64,000 nt of DNA from CAVZMI01 sp050011775 (GTDB taxonomy: Bacteria; Bacteroidota; Ignavibacteria; UBA10030; CAVZMI01), in assembly GCA_050011775.1 (NCBI GenBank), contig JBEKIL010000004.1:175256-239255 (forward strand). The letters are read 5' to 3'. Positions 61,101-64,000 of this stretch are shown piece by piece (within the stretch, counting starts at the first letter, position 1; each line of letters starts with the position of its first letter). The position numbers and the translations under genes are program-made. The notes under the pieces are model-generated. The model made no database searches and was not told the DNA's origin. It saw only the letters and a program-made list of their open reading frames with translations.

Positions 61101-63016
61101 CGGTAGGGTACCATGAATTGGATGTAGAAGGACGCATCACCCGTGTCAACGAAACCGAACTGAAGATGTTGGGATATGCCGCCGAGGAAATGATCGGCCA
61201 GTATGTATGGAAATTCGCTGCCGATGAAGAACAGTCAAACCAAAGAACATTGGCAAAATTGGCCGGCACGATACCGCCAAGTCAGGGCGTCGCGCGTGTT
61301 CTCCAGCGGAAAGATGGATCAGAGATGCCCATCCTTCTCGAGGATCGACTTCTCCGGGATGTCGATGGAAAGATAACAGGTATCCGAACAATCGTTCAAG
61401 ATATCACCGAGCTTAAACGCATCGAGGAAGCGCTGGAGCATGAACACAATTTGCTGCGAACATTGATAGACCTTATCCCCGATTATATCTATGTCAAGGA
61501 TACAGAAAGCCGGTTCATTCTCGGGAATACAGCTCTTATACAAAGCTTAGGGAAGAAAACAATGGAAGAAATCTACGGAAAAACCGACTTCGACTTTCAT
61601 CTTCCGGAAGCTGCCGAGGAGTATTTTGCCGATGAGCAGGAAATATTCCATACAGGCCGACCGCTGATTGATAAGGAAGGGCTTATTATTGAATCTTCGG
61701 GTGAAATGAAATGGAACATAACAACAAAAATCCCTCTTCGAGATCCTCAAGGAAAAATCATAGGGCTGGTCGGCAACGGTCGCAACATCACGAAACGAAA
61801 ACTGGCGGAAGATAAACTCAGAAGGTCGGAAGAAAATTTCAAACGAATAGCCAGCAATATCGAAGATATAATCTACAGCGTCGATGCCAAAACAATGGAA
61901 TACCGCTATCTCAGTCCGGCATTCGAACGTATTCTCGGTTATGCGGAGGATGACATAAAAATGATGGGAGGCCGCCGTTTGTTTCTCTCGAAGATTATTC
62001 TTGAAGAAAAATATATGAGGCAGGACCAGATTGTCGGCGATATCACATCTCATCAACGGAGCGGCGGTGCAGATTATTACGAAGCCTGGTGGCGATGCAA
62101 AGACGGCACGGTGAAATGCCTTGAAGATCATTGGATCCCGGTCTTTCATGAGGGCTGTCTTGTCAGCACCGACGGCATCCTGCGAGACATCACTGAACGG
62201 AAGAAAGCAGATGAAGAACTTCGCCAATCGGAAGAAAATTTTCAGAGAATGGCCAGCCATATCGATGAGGTTCTATATAGTATCGACGAAGATAAAAAAG
62301 AATTCCGATATCTCAGTCCGGTATTCAAGCAAATGTTCGGTTATAATTTAGAGAACATTCAACAGATGGGCGGACTCCGTGAATTTTTCTCCATCGTGAC
62401 TCCAGATCAAGTATTCGCTCCATTGAGGGAAGAAATCGACAATCCAGCCAAAGCGAATTCTCTTGATGTGTCTACCCATCAGACAACCTGGTGGAGATGC
62501 AAAGACGGCTCATTGAAATTTATCGAAAACCGCTGGATTGCGCTCTACGAAGGGAATCGACTTGTCCGCATCGATGGTGTTCTACGCGATATGACAGAAC
62601 AGCAGCGGCTGGAAGAGGAGCGGCGGACGTTCGAAGAAAAATTGAAGAGAAGGAATATCGAGCTCGAACAAATGCTTACCGATCTCCAGGAAATGCAGGG
62701 GAAAGCCATCAGGGAAGAAAACCTTGCGGCCGTCAGTCGGCTCACGACAGGCATCGCAGATGAAATCGATACGCCGTTGACAACTCTTACAAACGTCCTG
62801 AAAAATGCGAACTTCGATATTCTGGCGAAAAACTCACCCCAGCTGCTTCGACAGGTGAGCGATGGAGTACATCAAATCAAAAAGGTCATTGATCAATTAC
62901 GCCGCATTTCGCGATCCGAAAATACCGCCGGCATTGACCTCATCAAATCGCTGAATGAAACATTCCCGCCCTTGTCGGAGAAATTGAAACCAAAAATCAC
63001 GGTGTTGAAAAAATAA
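58121..63016 (+). CDS. Giant beta-propeller/Y_Y_Y/multi-PAS sensor with a degenerate HisKA end
   Basis: 1631 residues from the ATG at 58121, which has GGAG seven bases upstream. A signal sequence (about 10-30) leads to two seven-bladed propeller units built from repeats of the type WIGTxxGLNRYD (about 35-650), then a Y_Y_Y domain (about 727-806) and a membrane helix (about 811-832). The cytoplasmic half has five PAS domains starting near 853, 980, 1104, 1233 and 1366. A coiled-coil and a HisKA-like segment (about 1523-1606) end the protein: LTTGIADEIDTPLTTL has Asp1547 where the phospho-acceptor His should be, and no HATPase domain follows. So the protein resembles hybrid two-component sensors but cannot act as a kinase by itself. 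Confidence 0.9.
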   Translation: MNKRDKIRIILFLIWIFFFTVHDIVIAQTQNIHFKHLTTNDGLSHSFARSIRQDKYGFIWIGTDDGLNRYDGYTFRVYKNNSHDKYSISNNNVSTIFEDSRGELWFGTAQGLNLYDRKNDRFIQYPKLSQNPVLSIAEDKDKILWIGTTVELYSFDLKNDSVRIYTPNIITHNKANLNTGGHRAIFIDSRNNLWMGSSYGLHLYDKEKDSFINYYYNDKNPHSLNNNDVYSILEDKTGRLWIGTAAGLNLFTNAHERPSNGVFVHYQNNKNDLNSISRGTVLSLLDDNKHNLWIGIEDGGLDLLHLDAYKKGVNSFVHFKNDPNRRTSLSHNSIQSLSQDKQGSIWVGTFGDGINIINPGSEKFIHIMKEPGNINSLNNNQVNAFCEDNGFLWIGTGGGLNRYDKRNDTYKHYVHDPLNKRSIGSDAVWAICKDKHGNLWVGTWGGGLNRFDYKTGTFDHYYNNPKDTTTIGSNNIFSIFEDSRGILWIGTMGGGLNMFDRKKKIFIRYDASNSGILSNYVQAIIEAKNGDLWFANGSGFSHFDIITKRFENFQHSMNDSTSLSSNVISSIFEDSRGNLWMGTAEGLNLFNNNTRRFTRYFIENGLPDNYIKSILEDNHGNLWIGTNKGLSKFINAINLPVKPEFKNYAYGDGLQGDEFGRRSCIRDADGMMYFGGSNGFNVFNPDRIIENTYIPPIVITDFQIFNKPVVIGDKGLSNEIGMTEGLVLSYKQSVFSFDFAALNYISSSKNQYAYKMEGFDKDWNYVGTKHTATYTNLDPGKYIFRVRGSNNDGIWNEEGISILITIIPPFWQTLWFRFVMLAVLAGAAFWIYKWRVQVRDFIEERRMEAALSKERNLLRMIIDNLPDGIYAKDMECRKTFANKADYRNMGLESEAQLLGKNDYELFPKELADKFIADDRSVIQTGQPVLNREEYVIDAEGQKHWLMTSKLPLRDQKGQIIGLLGIGRDITKLKEAEDILQESEKKYRELFDEAPVGYHELDVEGRITRVNETELKMLGYAAEEMIGQYVWKFAADEEQSNQRTLAKLAGTIPPSQGVARVLQRKDGSEMPILLEDRLLRDVDGKITGIRTIVQDITELKRIEEALEHEHNLLRTLIDLIPDYIYVKDTESRFILGNTALIQSLGKKTMEEIYGKTDFDFHLPEAAEEYFADEQEIFHTGRPLIDKEGLIIESSGEMKWNITTKIPLRDPQGKIIGLVGNGRNITKRKLAEDKLRRSEENFKRIASNIEDIIYSVDAKTMEYRYLSPAFERILGYAEDDIKMMGGRRLFLSKIILEEKYMRQDQIVGDITSHQRSGGADYYEAWWRCKDGTVKCLEDHWIPVFHEGCLVSTDGILRDITERKKADEELRQSEENFQRMASHIDEVLYSIDEDKKEFRYLSPVFKQMFGYNLENIQQMGGLREFFSIVTPDQVFAPLREEIDNPAKANSLDVSTHQTTWWRCKDGSLKFIENRWIALYEGNRLVRIDGVLRDMTEQQRLEEERRTFEEKLKRRNIELEQMLTDLQEMQGKAIREENLAAVSRLTTGIADEIDTPLTTLTNVLKNANFDILAKNSPQLLRQVSDGVHQIKKVIDQLRRISRSENTAGIDLIKSLNETFPPLSEKLKPKITVLKK

Positions 63017-63044
63017 CCCCGGCTATTCATCTATCTATAAAAAA

Positions 63045-63070
63045 TCCCCGGTATATGCCGGGGACTTTTT
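63045..63070. terminator. Terminator between the giant sensor and the sorting-domain gene
   Basis: TCCCCGG (63045-63051) and CCGGGGA (63058-63064) arms with TATATG loop, then CTTTTT on the plus strand and AAAA before the left arm, so it may serve both convergent genes. Confidence 0.85.
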
Positions 63071-63095
63071 GTACGTTCACAAAGACTGATTAACG

Positions 63096-64000
63096 TTATT
63101 TTGCCAACACCAGCTTACCGGATTTGATGAATGGTTTCCCATCTCTTACCGGCGCAGCATTGAATCTATAGATGTATATTCCACTGGAAACTTCTCTTCC
63201 CATATCATCCCTCGCATCCCAAACTGAATGATAATATCCCGCCGGTCTATCTGCATCCACCAGCGTTCTGACCTTCCTTCCCGACATATCGTAAATCTCA
63301 AGTGTAATAACTGCTTCTACCGGAAGTCCGATCATGATAGTTGTCGACGGATTGAATGGGTTCGGATAGTTCTGACCAAGCATATACTCTGAGGGTATAT
63401 CGTTGCCAACCCGGTCGATTGATGTCGACGAAATTGTAGTAAAACTCCAATCATCTGAAAACTCGCTAAGCCACACAGAATTTTTCGCCCTTACTCGCCA
63501 ATAATATGTTGTGTCGTTGCCCAGTGGTCCTATCTGCCTGAATGTCGATGTAATGGTCGAGTCGTCGAACACTAAAAGTGTGAAGCCTGTGTTTTTTGAC
63601 ACTTGCAGACGATACGTCGTTGCCCCTGTGGATGGATTCCAGCTCAGTGTCGGTGTGATGGCAATACCTGTTGATACATCTGTCGGTGCCAGCAACACTG
63701 GAACCGGCGGCGGGGCAATTATAGTCGTGAAACTCCATGCCGTCGAATAACTACTCCACCCTGCTGTGTTTTTTGCACGTACACGCCAATAGTATAACGT
63801 GTCATTCCCAAGCGGTCCAACCTGTTTCGATGTTGATGCAACCGTCGAGTCGTCAAACACTGTCGTGCTGAATCCGGCATTCTTTGATACCTGAAGCTGA
63901 TATGCTGTTGCTCCACTTGATGTGTTCCAACTCAGTGTTGGTGTGATGGCAATACCTGTCGATACATCTGTCGGTGCCAGCAACACTGGAACCGGCGGCG
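63096..64000 (-). CDS. Fibronectin III-type repeat protein with Por-type sorting domain (cut by window edge)
   Basis: The frame is open through the right edge; at least 301 residues of the C-terminal part are seen. From N to C: two near-identical 96-residue fibronectin-like repeats (each with LSWN, YRLQVSKN-like, DSTxxST, YYWRVRAKN and WSFTTI), a short linker, then the C-terminal domain with LGQNYPNPFNPSTTI, LEIYDMSGRKVRTLVD and SSGIYIYRFNA. This end is the type IX (Por) secretion/FlgD-like signal usual in FCB bacteria, so the protein should be carried to the surface or outside. The ATG at 63986 is only internal. Ligand unknown. Confidence 0.85.
   Translation of the reverse strand, partial: PPVPVLLAPTDVSTGIAITPTLSWNTSSGATAYQLQVSKNAGFSTTVFDDSTVASTSKQVGPLGNDTLYYWRVRAKNTAGWSSYSTAWSFTTIIAPPPVPVLLAPTDVSTGIAITPTLSWNPSTGATTYRLQVSKNTGFTLLVFDDSTITSTFRQIGPLGNDTTYYWRVRAKNSVWLSEFSDDWSFTTISSTSIDRVGNDIPSEYMLGQNYPNPFNPSTTIMIGLPVEAVITLEIYDMSGRKVRTLVDADRPAGYYHSVWDARDDMGREVSSGIYIYRFNAAPVRDGKPFIKSGKLVLAK
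63418..64000. repeat. Tandem 288 bp coding repeat
   Basis: Two copies offset by exactly 288 bp (for example the phrase at 63673 and again at 63961) encode fibronectin-like domains. Nucleotide identity is high over long stretches, which suggests recent duplication or gene conversion. More copies may lie past the edge. Confidence 0.75.

Noticed and set aside
61547..62260. 237-codon minus-strand frame opposite the PAS region of the giant sensor
   Set aside because: Shadow of the PAS-coding strand, no ribosome site or domain.
1..64000. tRNA and rRNA genes
   Set aside because: No cloverleaf with a GGTTCGAATCC-like arm and no rRNA segment was recognised by eye; tRNAscan-SE and barrnap would be decisive.

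Overview
The window looks like chromosomal DNA from a bacterium of the FCB (Fibrobacteres-Chlorobi-Bacteroidetes) group, probably near Ignavibacteria, Kryptonia or a related candidate lineage. The pointers are: a C-terminal FlgD-like/Por-type sorting domain at the right edge (NYPNPFNPST and IYIYRF motifs); an atpDC pair separated from the rest of the ATP synthase genes; a DUF4954 beta-helix protein; many lipoproteins and exported peptidases; and a giant periplasmic beta-propeller sensor. Shine-Dalgarno sites are clear at many genes. Promoters that can be read have TTGAxx-N17-TATATT form, closer to ordinary sigma-70 than to the classical Bacteroides type. The lineage is an inference; no rRNA or tRNA gene was found to test it.

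Layout. 1-5.6 kb (minus strand): infB (cut by the left edge), nusA, rimP, a terminator, atpC, atpD and a LOG-family protein. 5.6-7.8 kb: trpG and trpE. 7.8-12.6 kb: a tightly packed, partly overlapping run acyP-ispF-dedA-PAP2 phosphatase-lnt-ltaE, mostly envelope lipid functions. 12.6-20.9 kb: accessory stretch with a kinase-less DHp-like membrane protein, an M14 peptidase, a GIY-YIG protein, an exotic lipoprotein, a decayed 5' copy of a quinone oxidoreductase gene next to an intact copy, and a family of small palindromic repeats, one of which lies in frame inside a coding region. 21-27 kb: acyl-CoA synthetase, metallophosphoesterase, M28 peptidase, short asparaginase-like protein, methyltransferase.

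27.2-34.3 kb is a five-gene electron-transfer operon read leftwards: etfB-etfA-EMO-like cytochrome b/FeS protein-HdrD-like-HdrA-like. It can plausibly carry electrons from acyl-CoA dehydrogenases to menaquinone and fits with the acyl-CoA synthetase upstream. 34.5-45.2 kb: FKBP lipoprotein, alkyltransferase-like protein, an Nramp-related transporter paired with a soluble MgtE-N/CBS protein, an ICMT-like methyltransferase, a cold-shock gene with a long leader, an outer-membrane-type protein, a lipoprotein, DUF4954 and an orphan ABC membrane domain. 45.9-48.4 kb: a proton-type membrane pyrophosphatase.

48.7-54.8 kb: an AmmeMemoRadiSam cluster (Memo-AMMECR1 fusion, membrane spermidine-synthase-like protein, radical SAM enzyme) followed by pdxB; both the fusion and the radical SAM enzyme carry export-like N-termini. 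54.9-57.5 kb: CheY-like regulator, double zinc ribbon protein ending in a FliM-like CheY-binding peptide, and a PilB/GspE ATPase. 58.1-63.0 kb: a 1631-residue propeller/Y_Y_Y/multi-PAS protein whose terminal HisKA-like segment has Asp in place of the phospho-acceptor His and no ATPase domain. The right edge cuts a repeat protein with a sorting domain. The most promising systems are the exported AmmeMemoRadiSam cluster, the CheY/zinc-ribbon/PilB module, the Etf-EMO-Hdr operon and the soluble MgtE-like/Nramp pair.
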